DNA of 64,000 nucleotides, from contig JAJTUQ010000009.1 of assembly GCA_021399445.1 (NCBI GenBank), positions 637,501 to 701,500 on the forward strand, given 5' to 3'. Origin of the DNA: Xylogone sp. PMI_703 (taxonomy: Eukaryota > Ascomycota > Leotiomycetes). Below are positions 1 to 10,784 of this stretch, piece by piece; the first letter of the stretch is position 1, and every line of letters starts with the position of its first letter. The notes beneath the pieces were generated by a model. It was not told the DNA's origin, searched no databases, and was given only the letters and a program-made list of their open reading frames with translations. Position numbers and translations under genes: made by a program.

Positions 1-177
1 TTGTCGATCCCATGTATTGCATTCCTATGGTGGTATCAACCAGAAACAAAGGGTAGGTCCTATGAGGAGCTGGATGAAATGTTTATGAAGGGTGTACCTG
101 CTAGGAAGTTTAAGAGCTATCAACCCGAAGCCCAAAGAAGAGGTGAGGAGATGAAGACAGCAAAGCAGCTCGATTAA
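1..177 (+). CDS. MFS sugar transporter, C-terminal fragment
   Basis: Frame 1 is open from the window edge to a TAA at 175-177 and encodes the last 58 residues of a major facilitator superfamily protein. It starts in a hydrophobic stretch (end of TM12), followed by PETKGRSYEELDEMF, which matches the conserved PETKG-x-[ST]-x-E-E-[IL] signature at the end of sugar transporters. A charged cytosolic tail of about 35 residues ending KTAKQLD follows. The start and the substrate-selective helices lie outside the window, so specificity (hexose, maltose or other) cannot be given. The role would be plasma-membrane sugar uptake. Confidence 0.85.
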   Translation: MSIPCIAFLWWYQPETKGRSYEELDEMFMKGVPARKFKSYQPEAQRRGEEMKTAKQLD

Positions 178-661
178 AGGTCTGTAATGCTTTCAATGTT
201 ACATAAGTAGACGATTAGCCGGTGTAGGATCCTTTTAAAATAGCTCCTAGCCTAGATACATAACTGGCTGAAGGGGCTGCACTAGGCCAGATTAACATTA
301 GTCTATATCTACCAATATTTGCCAGCCGATATTGCTGCATTGTAATGCTATAAAGCGACGGAAGAAACTCACGACTAGCGCCTTACGCCGCGCTCAAGGT
401 CTCTTGTGGCAGGAGTGATTGCCCTCATAACTATGTTAGCGGCTACTGGTGATATCACAGCTGCAATCAAGGCCCAAACACAAACGCATATCGCTGGATA
501 AACGTGAATGGGAATGCTTGTGGCAATAAGTATTGTTAGCCCTCTTCATCTTGACCGAAGCAGTAAGTATTTGAGAAGACGACCTCCACCATCTATTAAT
601 GCTCATCTGTTGGTGCTTTCTTTCTTATTATTGTCTCCGCATTTCGTTATTAGACCTCAAG
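178..661. other. Intergenic region, sugar transporter to HET gene
   Basis: No gene is recognisable. The 63-codon ORF in the second half matches nothing I know and overlaps the HET start, so it is treated as chance. This stretch should hold the transporter 3' UTR and the HET promoter. Confidence 0.6.
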
Positions 662-2650
662 ATGAAATCGGATTCTGGTGGAGGCCAAGAACAAGATGAT
701 CAAAAGCCTAAACCAGAGCCGTTTCAATACAAGCCCCTGGCAGAGGGAGAAATCCGACTCCTGAAATTCCACCCTGGAAATATTTATCTTGATATGGAAA
801 TTCACGATAACGCAAACAACACTACAACAGAAGAACATTTTGTTCTATCGCCTTGCGAGTTGATTTACACCACCATTGAAGATGCCCCGCCATATGTCGC
901 CTTATCCTATGCCTGGGGCGATCCTGCTCTCACCCGCTGCATTATGGTCGACAAATGCCCATTCCCAGTGGCTAAAAATTTGTTTGATTTCTTGACTACA
1001 ATTGGCGGCCATTATCTAAATAACAATCTCGTATTGTGGATTGATGCTATATGTATTGACCAATTCAATTTTCCGGAGCGGAGTATGCAAGTTCTTCAAA
1101 TGGCGAAAATATACGACAATGCACATCAAATCCACGCCTGGCTAGGCCCTGGTACCCCTGAAACCGATTCTGCTGTCAAAAATATACACTTCATGTTTGA
1201 ATCAATGAATCAGTTGATCGTCAAACACAAAGGCGACATGTCTGCTGCGTTCGCCGAAGTGAGTCCTGGAAATACTTCATTCTTCAATTCATTAGAAGCC
1301 GGCGATTTGCAAAAATGGAAGTCAATATTTGAGCTGTTCAATGTGCCGTGGTGGACAAGAGCCTGGGTTGTGCAAGAAGCTACCAGCAAGCCCGACCTGT
1401 GGATATTCGCTGGAACATCCCTCATTGAATTTCGAGGAGTGGAGTTTGCGATGGGCATACTGCAAGAACTCGAGCGATTCCCCGAATTTGTTCGAAATAT
1501 GGGAAAAGGTCATGCCGACAATGTCTTCGTCATGTATGAAATTAGAGAAAAGCGCAAACGGCAAAATCTACGACTTCTAGACGCTCTATCAAAGTTGTAC
1601 AAGCATGGCTGCGCAGACCCTCGTGATAAAGTCTACGCTGGTCTTGGAATTGCGCATGATGTCGGCGATTCCATCACTCCGGATTATGAGCGATCCATCC
1701 CTGAAGTCTATACCGATGTTGTGCATTTCTGCCTTGCAAATAAAGATCCTTACCATCGACTAGACTTCCTCGGGCACGTTTTGCTCCAAGAAGGGCCGGT
1801 TGACGAGCCAACTCCCTCTTGGGTTCCAGATTGGAGACGCACTCGAAGCCTCCACCCATTTGCAAAGCATTTCCATCCTTATCGACATCTGCATCCCTTG
1901 GAAAATCGGTCTTTCTCTACCGTCCACGAAGCCAACATCGCCTTCTCGAAGGCATCTAAGGTGTCCAAACAAAATGAACAACTCGAATCCGCCAGAGACA
2001 AGGATCCGCCACCCAGAGTTTATTCCGCAAGCGGCGACTCTCGACCCGATGTACGCATTAATGGCGCCAAAATGCACATCAAAGGCTTTCAATTCGATAC
2101 GATTATAGCTCTCTCACGGGCCGACAAGGACAAGGATGATCGAACTTTCGTGAAAGACTGGATCCCAAGGCGCCTTCCTCCCGGTACGGACGACATTTTC
2201 CAGCAACTTATCACCAGCGACATATGGCAAGCGGCTTGTCTCAAAACCCTAATAGCAGACGTGGCTACTGTGGATGGGGAGCCCGTACAACGGGGCCATT
2301 CGATCGGTGCATGGATTTTCGACGATAATTGGGATAATATTGCAGACTCCGACGAGAGTCGCGATCGTACTGCTACGTTTCATACAATGAAATATGCGAC
2401 ACTGCAACGGAAATTCTTCTTTTCGGATAAATTGTGTATGGGACTTGCCCCTACGGCTGCAAAGGCGGGAGATATACTTTGTATATTTTTTGGTGGGCAA
2501 GTACCGTATGTAATTAGGAAGAAACCGGGGTTAGAGGAGTTCGAATTCATTGGGGAATGCTATTTGAATGGTTTCATGGATGGGCATTTGATGAAGGGAT
2601 ATGGTAATAATGGGAAACCGTATCCGGAAAGGGAATTTGTTCTCGTCTGA
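662..2650 (+). CDS. Heterokaryon incompatibility (HET) domain protein
   Basis: Intronless ORF of 662 residues from the ATG at 662. An in-frame ATG at 599 would add 21 hydrophobic residues unlike a HET N-terminus, so the later start is preferred. The HET domain begins near residue 78 with YVALSYAWGD, continues with LWIDAICIDQ and MAKIYDNAHQIHAWLGP, and closes near residue 240 with WWTRAWVVQEA, all diagnostic blocks of the family. The C-terminal half has a HET-typical block (KHGCADPRDKVYAGLGIA) and a weaker tail. Proteins of this family trigger cell death when incompatible hyphae fuse and are often viewed as fungal innate-immune effectors. The partner and allelic specificity are unknown. No break is seen, unlike the decayed HET gene near 9 kb. 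Confidence 0.92.
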   Translation: MKSDSGGGQEQDDQKPKPEPFQYKPLAEGEIRLLKFHPGNIYLDMEIHDNANNTTTEEHFVLSPCELIYTTIEDAPPYVALSYAWGDPALTRCIMVDKCPFPVAKNLFDFLTTIGGHYLNNNLVLWIDAICIDQFNFPERSMQVLQMAKIYDNAHQIHAWLGPGTPETDSAVKNIHFMFESMNQLIVKHKGDMSAAFAEVSPGNTSFFNSLEAGDLQKWKSIFELFNVPWWTRAWVVQEATSKPDLWIFAGTSLIEFRGVEFAMGILQELERFPEFVRNMGKGHADNVFVMYEIREKRKRQNLRLLDALSKLYKHGCADPRDKVYAGLGIAHDVGDSITPDYERSIPEVYTDVVHFCLANKDPYHRLDFLGHVLLQEGPVDEPTPSWVPDWRRTRSLHPFAKHFHPYRHLHPLENRSFSTVHEANIAFSKASKVSKQNEQLESARDKDPPPRVYSASGDSRPDVRINGAKMHIKGFQFDTIIALSRADKDKDDRTFVKDWIPRRLPPGTDDIFQQLITSDIWQAACLKTLIADVATVDGEPVQRGHSIGAWIFDDNWDNIADSDESRDRTATFHTMKYATLQRKFFFSDKLCMGLAPTAAKAGDILCIFFGGQVPYVIRKKPGLEEFEFIGECYLNGFMDGHLMKGYGNNGKPYPEREFVLV

Positions 2651-3753
2651 AGAGAGCCGAAGCCATTTTGATTGCAGGTCAAACGGGTAGCTCAGTCCCT
2701 GATCCTTCAGCCGATTATCTCCAACAAACCAACCTCTTATCCAACCCATCAAAATCACGGTATATATACCCCCGCTCGCTCTAAATACCATATATTATCA
2801 GTAACATAAAGTTACGAATTCAAAGATTATTTGACAGGGTTCAAAAATAAGTCTTCGCTTGGGTATTCCGCATCAGATTGGCGGTCAGGGAAGATGGAAG
2901 CCGAGCTAGAAGTGTGGCGTAACCTCATAGTAGCTGAGGGTGGAGTAGAGTTGAACGATTGGTGACAACAAAACACATCTATAGGAGTTGAAATAATACG
3001 GCACAATAACTTTCATTAACATAGAAGGGAACTCTTTTAAATTTAGTTTATTACACTTTAACTTTTAATTAAATTACTCATATGGCTCACTTCTTAGGAC
3101 ATTTACGTGAGACCGAGTGGGGCTAATACTCTCTGTGTCACGATCTCGATGACAGTAATGTAAATTAGGCCAATAATTGAAGGAATCTCAACGGCACAGA
3201 AATCCTAACTCGAAGGTTGCAATAAGTGCAGCGAAGATATATCCGCAAATCCCGAATGTAGTTAGCAGTGCAGGTACTGATGCTTCTCCATTCTTTAAAT
3301 ACAGCTATGGGTGGCCCCCAAATACTCCGCTCCACATCTTCTCCCAGCCACAGCTGAAACCTACATTACATGTATCTCAATCTACTAGCGGGGCAATGGA
3401 ATGCCACAAAGGCTTAGCCAGCCATGCCCTAGGCCAAGATCCTGAACATGTGGCTAGCGTCCTATACAAATTAGGTATATCTTTTACGGCAATAATTATA
3501 ATTAAGCATACATGGCCTACTAAATTTATTTACCGTAGGCATCAGTGATTCCCATGCAAAGTTCAGCTCACCTGCGTGATCGATAGTAATTTACTAGGCA
3601 CACTCCTCCGCCCTACGAGTATTCACCCTTTACCTTCGTAGGAGTGCGTGACGCTATGGAATTTGGGAAACCACTCCTCTCTTACTCTTCCAAATCTTCT
3701 CAATTCTCTTTGGTGGCATTCCTCGATTCAGTACTCGTCATCGTGTCTAGTGA
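2651..3753. other. Intergenic region before the P450 gene
   Basis: About 1.1 kb, AT-rich around 3030-3080. The ORFs here (for example the 123-codon one from 3177) have no recognisable motif and no supporting splice structure. Nothing else is seen. Confidence 0.5.
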
Positions 3754-5785
3754 ATGACCACAATGCTGTTACCCATCGATTACCAGTATTACCTAGCTAT
3801 CCCGCCGCTGAACTCTATTCCAGGCTACATTTCTCAGAATGGGCCTTTGGTGATCTTCCTGTTGATAATATCATTCTATATTATTGTCACACTATATCAT
3901 ACCTTACTTACGTCGAGGAATGGGAAAAGCTCATATGCTGTTCGGCCCGTCCCATCTTTTCTTCCATTCGGTGCGTTTTGGACAAAAGCCATGTTCCAAT
4001 GTCTCTATCTCTCTTGTAATGAAATCTCTGATGTGAATCTAGGAATTGATGTTGCTTTTACCTTTGCGGTTTCATTTCTCCGAAATGAAATGTTCACCAT
4101 GATCGCGGGCCATATGTCTCTTCTGGGCCACACAGCGGAGTACCGTATGATGGGGACCCAGCTTGTCATTACTGATGATCCTGAGAATATTAAGTCCATT
4201 ATGAGTGCGAGGTTTGCAGATTGGGGGAAAGGAAAGATATTGAAGGGTATCTGGAATGACTTATTGGGCGACTCAATATTCACTGGTAGGAAACAATTAG
4301 ACAGGCCAATATGAACCCAGCTAAGTTGAACTTATTTCAGCTGATGGCCATTCTTGGGAATTGCAAAAGAACTCACTGCAGCCTCACGTAAGCCCAATCG
4401 AGCAATCTTTTCACCTCTACCACTTCGGAGTACTAAGTTCTGTTCTGAATATAGCTTGCTAAGAATCGTTCTTCTGACCTCCGCATTGCTGAGCAACACA
4501 TGCGATCGCTTCTTTCTAAAATCCACGAGAAGGGCTACAAAGCTGGTGTCAACGTTAGTGAGCTTATGACACAATATTCTCTTGGCCTAGTTACGGATGT
4601 GTTCCTGGGAGAGAGACAGACGACTTCAAAAGGAAGAAGTAGCGCTGAGTTTTCAAAAGCACTAGATAGACTCATGTCGCTGAACTCAATGAGGACCATC
4701 TTTGGGTAAGTTCCCTAATATCAAATATGAGTAAAAAGTGCTGAGTCGCCCACTCTGTAGTCCACTGGGATTGCTCTTCCCAACAATATTTTTGAGATCC
4801 GATATCCTCACTATACATGAGTACATTAATGAGCGAATACAAAGAGTCTCTTCCATTGAAGTGCTTAAGAGGGATGATGGGCAAAATCTGAGTCTGGTTG
4901 ATGCTCTTCATTCTACCAACGCAGATAATGACGTGACGCATACTCCTCCTTTCAATATCAGGAACTGAAGCTAATACGTAGGATCTTATAGGATATCAAG
5001 AATCAACTTATAGCTGTACTGATTGCAGGCCGCGTAAGTATATATCTTGGACATCTCCAAAATGACCCTTATCTAATTACTCTTCTGCCCACAGGAGCCG
5101 ATTGCGATATCGCTTGCATGGACACTTTATGAACTGTCAAGAAACCCGGAGATATTACGAAAATTACGAGCAGAAATTGTTAATAGGTAATAAGCCCAAT
5201 TTGTTAATTACTTAAGGCTGTGGTAACAGGACTAAAAGTATCGGTTTGAACCATGATCCAACATATGCAGAGCTAGGAAGAATGAGCTATCTACAGAATA
5301 TCATAAAAGAGACATTCAGGATGTACCCGTCATGTAAGTGACAATAGACGACTCGTATACATCATAGATTAATCCTTATGGATTCGTTAGTGGGTATAAA
5401 CATGCGTACTGCGCTCGTCGATACTGAACTCCCTCATGGTGGCGGTCCAGACTCGAAAGAACCAGTGTTAATCGCCAAAGGAACTCGAGTAGTATACTCA
5501 GTTCTCTGCACTCAACGGCGACCAGAACTGGTCGGGTCTGATGCTCATATATTCAACCCTGATCGATGGGACAATTGGAAAGGAGAGAAGTGGACATACG
5601 CTCCGTTTAATCACGGACCAAGAACGTGTCTGGGACGATCGTTCGCTATATGCCAAATTGCGTACGTGCTAGTAAGGTTATTTCAGGAGTTTGAAACAGT
5701 GGAGTTGGAGAATGGGGATGAGATGAAATTGAAATTTGAGCTAAATGTTAAGCCGGCAAAGCCTGTAATATGTAGGTTTGGATAA
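3754..5785 (+). CDS. Cytochrome P450, CYP52-like, eight exons
   Basis: Predicted 544 residues from exons 3754-4285, 4341-4387, 4455-4705, 4761-4932, 4992-5033, 5095-5186, 5230-5333 and 5391-5785. Every intron is GT-AG, 43-67 nt, and all phases close. A membrane anchor sits near residues 30-50. SIFTADGHSWE corresponds to the helix C region. The helix K ExxR is KETFRMYP. NMRTALVDTELPHGGGPD is the block typical of the CYP52 clade of alkane/fatty-acid hydroxylases, and FNHGPRTCLG carries the haem-ligating cysteine. The expected reaction is NADPH-P450-reductase-dependent hydroxylation of a fatty acid, alkane or related lipid at the ER. Oddity: the helix I motif AGRDTT reads AGREPI across the exon 5/6 junction, so the usual threonine is missing. 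Family placement is confident; subfamily is inference. Confidence 0.88.
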
Positions 5786-5977
5786 AAGAATAGAACTTTA
5801 GTCATCAGGAGACATATTTGCATACAGCAATAGGTAAGACTGGCATAAGATACAACTGTTTCAAGAAACTTAATGGCAAAATGATGATGGTTAAACATCT
5901 TGATCTATTTATTGACTATGACAGAGATTATATATTGATACAGAGCTCTCCATCAAGTCTCACAATCCCTCCTTAGG

Positions 5978-7453
5978 CTAAGAGAACCAGATCGGATTCG
6001 TTAGAGCCAACATCGCATCTCCCGTGCTATTGCGCACCTCGACACGAACGAACTTGGCATGAGAGGGGACAGGTCTAGTAATAGAATCTCTGCCACTAAT
6101 TGTTTTATTGAAGAAATATCCTTTGTCCGATACGAAGCAGGCTTTCATACCATGCAGACCCCCGGTTGAGAGAATTGCCGTGGCATCTCCATTGCCATGT
6201 CCATGCTGCGGCTGTGCTACAATATCACCAATTTCCGAGACAGAGGAATGTGTCTTTACAGTAAACGACAGATCCATTCCGGGTCCTTGAAGCAGATAGG
6301 CACGTCCATACTTGACAGCCTCGATGATAGCTGCTTGGCTGCGACCCAGCGTCTTGACTACAGTTGTTGGTAGGCCTAAGACATCCGGAAAGCTATGGGC
6401 ATCACTACCACCAATACCTGTGATGAGTTTTTCTGCCACAAGCTCAGACTGCCACTTGCGAATGGAGATCTCATCAGTAGGATCCCAGGGTCCATTCCAG
6501 ACCTCAATGGCATCGTTGTGATCCCAGTCCAGCGTCCAATTGCAGCGGTCACAAAGTTGGAATGGATGATTGACTGAGACGATTCCTCCGGCGCGGTGAA
6601 CAATCTCAGTAGCTTCAGGAAAGCCAGGAGTATCTCCGGGATGATAGCGCCAGTCGATGATGCGGCTTTCTTGCAAACCAATTGCCTGCCAATGACCGTG
6701 TCGTGTCGTTACTTCAATGGCACGACCAATGAGTAGATTTGGTGCGAGGTGAGTCTGATACGCTCCAATAATCTCGTTATTTGTATCAGTGTTATGTTCA
6801 CTGAAGAAGATAAATGACAAATTACGGTTCAGCGCATTCTGGATCTGCTGGTCAGGGGTATATCGCCCGTCAGAGTGCACTGTGTGCATGTGGAAGTCAC
6901 CACGATACCATGCAGCTACTTCTCGATGTTTCATGGGCTGCATGTCCATGTTAATGGTTGCAAAGTCGGTTGAGTAGTAGGTGTCCTCCCCGATGGGTTC
7001 GAAGCCCATCTCAATATCGAGTTGCCAATCAATCCCTTCCGGTACAGATCCATACGGACCAAGGATGACATTCCATGTACCCGGGGAGAGAGGACCAGCA
7101 TTGTATCCTGGGGTCGCCCATGATGGTGTGATGGTGAAATTGTTACGGAAACCTCCTGACCAACCCCGGAATCCTGACGTGCCATTCTGGCCATCGGCGA
7201 TATGGTGGCCGCGCTGATCAAAGACGCCCAAATCTAGGGAATTGCCTGCTCCTTTCTTGGAATAGTTCTGCAGAACATAGAGAGACGTGGTACCCGGTTC
7301 AATTTCAAAGGGCACATATACGAACGTCATAACTTGGGATGCGTCGATATGGCCGGTTAAGGTCTTCTTGATGGCCGGTTGAGTACCATTGGAAGTCGCG
7401 CGGACTCCCACAACACAGCTAATCAAGGCAAGGAATGAAACTGATATCTTCAT
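5978..7453 (-). CDS. Secreted PHP-fold metallohydrolase (CehA/McbA-like)
   Basis: Single-exon gene of 491 residues starting at 7453. MKISVSFLALISCVVGVRA is a signal peptide, and several N-x-[ST] sites (NGT, NFT, NLS, NWT, NST) support secretion. Residues 30-160 look like a beta-rich N-terminal domain. From about residue 184 the PHP metal-binding series appears in order: HMHTVHSDG (H188, H190, D195), SEHN (H220), VNHP (H296) and GGSDAH (D351, H353). This matches the CehA/McbA branch of PHP hydrolases that cleave phosphoesters or carbaryl-like esters in bacteria. Substrate here is unknown. All metal ligands appear intact. The AT-poor, intronless, bacterial-type architecture is compatible with ancient transfer, which is inference only. 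Confidence 0.82.
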   Translation of the reverse strand: MKISVSFLALISCVVGVRATSNGTQPAIKKTLTGHIDASQVMTFVYVPFEIEPGTTSLYVLQNYSKKGAGNSLDLGVFDQRGHHIADGQNGTSGFRGWSGGFRNNFTITPSWATPGYNAGPLSPGTWNVILGPYGSVPEGIDWQLDIEMGFEPIGEDTYYSTDFATINMDMQPMKHREVAAWYRGDFHMHTVHSDGRYTPDQQIQNALNRNLSFIFFSEHNTDTNNEIIGAYQTHLAPNLLIGRAIEVTTRHGHWQAIGLQESRIIDWRYHPGDTPGFPEATEIVHRAGGIVSVNHPFQLCDRCNWTLDWDHNDAIEVWNGPWDPTDEISIRKWQSELVAEKLITGIGGSDAHSFPDVLGLPTTVVKTLGRSQAAIIEAVKYGRAYLLQGPGMDLSFTVKTHSSVSEIGDIVAQPQHGHGNGDATAILSTGGLHGMKACFVSDKGYFFNKTISGRDSITRPVPSHAKFVRVEVRNSTGDAMLALTNPIWFS

Positions 7454-8585
7454 GGTTAGAGCTTGTTCGTCAAACTAGATCTGCTCTGACGTTACTGCTC
7501 TTAAAATCGACAGGCAAAACTGCGACATTATGGCCGGTATTTAAGAGCATCGCATTATGTTATGAGTGACAAAAGGTTCCTGGGCATCGGTATTCTCCTT
7601 GACTCTGCTTAAACTAAGGTATGACCCAAGGAACATTCAATGCGCTGTAGATCCTCACCTTCTGGAATTGTACAAAGCCAGGGACGGCAGAGAGAAACGA
7701 CTCCTGTCAGTCATTCTTGGCGGCTACCGTCTGTCGAGAACACAAGCACGTGCAAAGGCCCTTGTCGGTACAATATCCACGACATGCATTAACCGGGTAT
7801 TATTGGACATAGTTGGGATCAAATGCTTACATTCTGACGTGCGGGGCTCAGGAACATGGCAAGGTTGTTTTTCGGCGTTCTTATCCCACTTTTAGCTTTG
7901 TCTTCATCGAATGATATGTCTCTTGTAGCATCTGGCCAAGAATATGCGAGACTTCATGGTATTATTCTACAAATTTATTGATTCAGAAAAATTTAGGAAT
8001 ATGAGTTTGTCTATATTGAAATCCGCATTAATGTCCATATATATTTACCTGCGTCTAGCTTATTAAACTACCATCTCATAGTGAGAATGCTACTGTTACA
8101 ACGTTCACTCTTGAGTGTTCATAACATAACTAAGATTAGAGAGAAATTCAAGATAATTAACTACTCTCATAGGTTACAGAATTAAAATATAAATAGATAA
8201 CAGTCAAGGGTAGAGGTTTATGCATCATGAATAACTAATCATCCATTAACGAGTAATTGAAAAAGTGACCTATTCAAGTTAGCCAATCACGAGTATATTA
8301 CATGGCAGCATACTTAATTCAATGTTGCATCTAGTTTTGATTCAAATCAGTTTACATTAGAATAAGAGGTTGTCGAACAATCGAGTAATGGGACTGCAAA
8401 TACTGATGTGCGCCAGTCGAAGAGCAAAGAATCTATGAGTGAAGAGGCCCCCCGAAAATCATTTCCCCCCCCCCCCCCCGGATCGCATATAGTTACTTAT
8501 CAACACTCCTTGCCGTGTTCTAGCTGATTCAGCATCCGCCTACGTTGTGGATGGATGTTACTCTTTAGATTATTATCTCATCAAT
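7454..8585. other. Intergenic region with poly-C tract
   Basis: No gene supported. The 109-codon ORF at 7566-7895 has no motif. A run of 15 C residues lies at 8465-8479. The rest is AT-rich unique-looking sequence. Confidence 0.5.
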
Positions 8586-9700
8586 ATGGCAACTTTAGAG
8601 GATCTATTACATGAACTTTCAAGGCATGATGAAGTAGGGGAGGGCGTGAATGAGGATGAGGAGGGTGAAGATGACTTTTTTGTGGAGTTCAGGACGGGGA
8701 TGGATAGAGATAAGAAGAGGAAGCTTAGATCGTTCGAGGACTTTGTGTTTTCGTTAGAGCGACATCTTCGAGAAGAAGGAGGAGATCAAGTGGTTGGATA
8801 AGCTGAAGAATGATTACGATTCACCCAACTGGCCAAAGTGCCCTGGGGAGGCCAGGGTGAAATCGAATCGGCCAGACTTCCGAAAGCCGGGGCAGTCATT
8901 TTACAAGATATATCCTTATCGTCAACGAACGCACAGGTATCCATACGAAGAGCTCGGGGAGAGTAAAATTAGGCTTTTGGTCGTCCACCTTGGCACCAAT
9001 AGCATGCCACTAGTTGGCAGCCTTAAAACCGTGAAGCTCAAAGAGAACTTGAAATTTGTGGAACAGATTCTCAGTTAGCCAACATCTACCTTCTGCAGCT
9101 AGAGATCAGATGCTCCCATCTAAGCGCTAGCGTGGGTAAAATTCCATCATATGATGTTCCCATCCAGGCTAATCTCTCCCCCGCCTTATATAGAACTTCG
9201 GGATGACAAAAACCCTGTTGTTACCTGAGTTGATGCTATTTGCATTGACCAGGTCATCCTTGTTGAGAAGACACAACAACTCAGCAAAATGATCGACATC
9301 TATGGCATGGCTGAAAATGTGTGCGTTTGGTTGGGAGAAAGTGATACAGATAGGAGAAGCGATGCCGCCATGGACTTTATCCCCAAGATTATGGACACAG
9401 TGGTGCTGGATAGATGCATAAGAGAGAAGAAATATGCAAGCAAGTGGGCGTCCTTTCTGAGCTGATGAGAGATTGTTGGTTCTCAAGGCGATGGGTTGTT
9501 CAAGAGATCTCGCTCGCAAGGTCAGAATCATTACGCTGTGGTGGAAAGATGGTACACCGGGATGATTTCGCGGACGCGGTCTCTCTTTTCGTTGCCAACC
9601 AAGAACATATGAGGAAATTGTTTAGTTTCAGGAGTGGAGACATAGACCAAGTACTGTACATTGGGTGACATCCAGTCATTCGGCGCCAGTGTCCAGGGGC
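8586..9700 (+). pseudogene. Decayed HET-domain gene
   Basis: HET blocks are present but spread over shifted frames. An acidic N-terminal piece starts at ATG 8586. From about 8790 a piece ends in YPYEELGESKIRLLVVHLG, the usual run-in to a HET domain. Around 9205-9420 one frame reads ELRDDKNPVVT, then a TGA at 9226-9228 where family members have TGG, then VDAICIDQ and an IYGMAENVCVWLGES block. Near 9455 the frame shifts by one base into LMRDCWFSRRWVVQEI, the closing HET block. The reading then ends at 9668, just before transposase-like sequence. Frameshifts plus the nonsense codon make function very unlikely. This is a different lineage of HET from the intact gene at 662. Confidence 0.8.
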
Positions 9701-9709
9701 CTTAATCAA

Positions 9710-10110
9710 ATCCCAGATGAGGCGGTAAAGCTTCTCACGGCGCTCTTTGGTATACCCCTTTGCAATCAGCCTCCGCTTATGGCCTCTGCAACGTGCCAGG
9801 TACAGAACTGGGGTATCAAGCTCCCTTGATTGATACCTAGAACAGTAAGTTTCACTGCACGAACCCAGTGTGCATCCACGATGATCATTTGGGAATCAGC
9901 TTCGTAGTCAGGTCGAGGTGGAGCAGCCGTTGGCAATGGGTTGAAACTAGGTTGCTGCTCATCTGGTGCGCCTTCCTCCATGACCTGCCTGTCTCGATCA
10001 GCTGCATCTTGGGCCGCTTTCTGGGCGAATCCAGCACTCTGCGCAGAGACAAACCTACGAACTAGTTGAATTTGTTCTGCAGTCCACCAAACAATGCACA
10101 TTGTTGACTG
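9710..10110 (-). mobile_element. Transposase remnant, possibly MULE/Hop-like
   Basis: The reverse strand encodes a proline-rich region, then MIIVDAHWVRAVKLTVLGIN and an FCTWHVAEAI block; after a one-base frameshift it continues RLIAKGYTKERREKLYRLIW. A C-x-W-H block followed by a basic helical segment resembles the end of the catalytic region of Mutator-like (MULE/Hop) transposases. Assignment is from memory of that pattern and is tentative. It is broken by the frameshift and a stop, and it abuts the HET pseudogene, so it probably marks an insertion. No terminal repeats were found. Confidence 0.45.
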
Positions 10111-10784
10111 TCGCCTACTATTACCTGTAGCACCTAGTATTACTTATAGGTAACCGCTATAGATGGCTGTAAGCTAGCCATGAATATGGCCGGTTATAGA
10201 GACCTATAAGGCACTATAAGTATGGCCATACTTACCCACAGCAATTAACACTGTATCAATCACTGGGTATCCGGTTGAAGGAAGTGTCCGATTGGCCAAT
10301 GGCTAATAAATACTGGTAGATATTGATGCCTTGAAAGTAAGGATACAACTCCTTGGCCAAGTAGAACCAAGCTTTCTGTCCCTTCCAACAAATGCATGGC
10401 TACTGGTAGCATCGTTTAGCACACCAAATAAGAGCCGTTGCAGCCAGGTCTACTCCGTATAAATTATCCCAGTGCTGGAAACACTCAATCCTTGGGTGCT
10501 AGTGAAAGACGTTAGCCAATCACTTCCTAGCCAGCATCAAGCGAAGCAACTGTGCCCACAATTACCGCTTCATCGTAATTTTAGGCTGCCATTTGGCTGT
10601 CATTTACAAAGGACTTAGATTGCACTGTCATCGGTTGTAAAGTTGTCTCATCTTTTTCATTCCTCCTAAACACCCGACTCAATTGAGTTTGTCCGTTGGT
10701 CGCTCTTGCAAGTGACACACTCTCCATGTTTATGTCTATAACGGCTGAAGAAGCTGATCTCGAAGGCACTTGTTCCAAGCGCCA
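10111..10784. other. Transposon-like non-coding sequence
   Basis: Contains short degenerate repeats of the ggttata/cctata type between about 10130 and 10230, similar in flavour to those near 33.8 kb. Probably the non-coding flank of the adjacent transposase remnant, followed by the promoter of the fusion gene at 10785. Confidence 0.35.

Noticed and set aside
599..661. Upstream HET start adding 21 residues
   Set aside because: The extension is hydrophobic and unlike HET N-termini; ATG 662 is better.
3754..5785. P450 as a pseudogene because the raw frames contain stops
   Set aside because: Eight exons with GT-AG introns restore one open frame with all phases closing.
3754..7453. P450 plus PHP as a biosynthetic cluster
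   Set aside because: No synthase or tailoring partners nearby and no shared regulatory motif seen.
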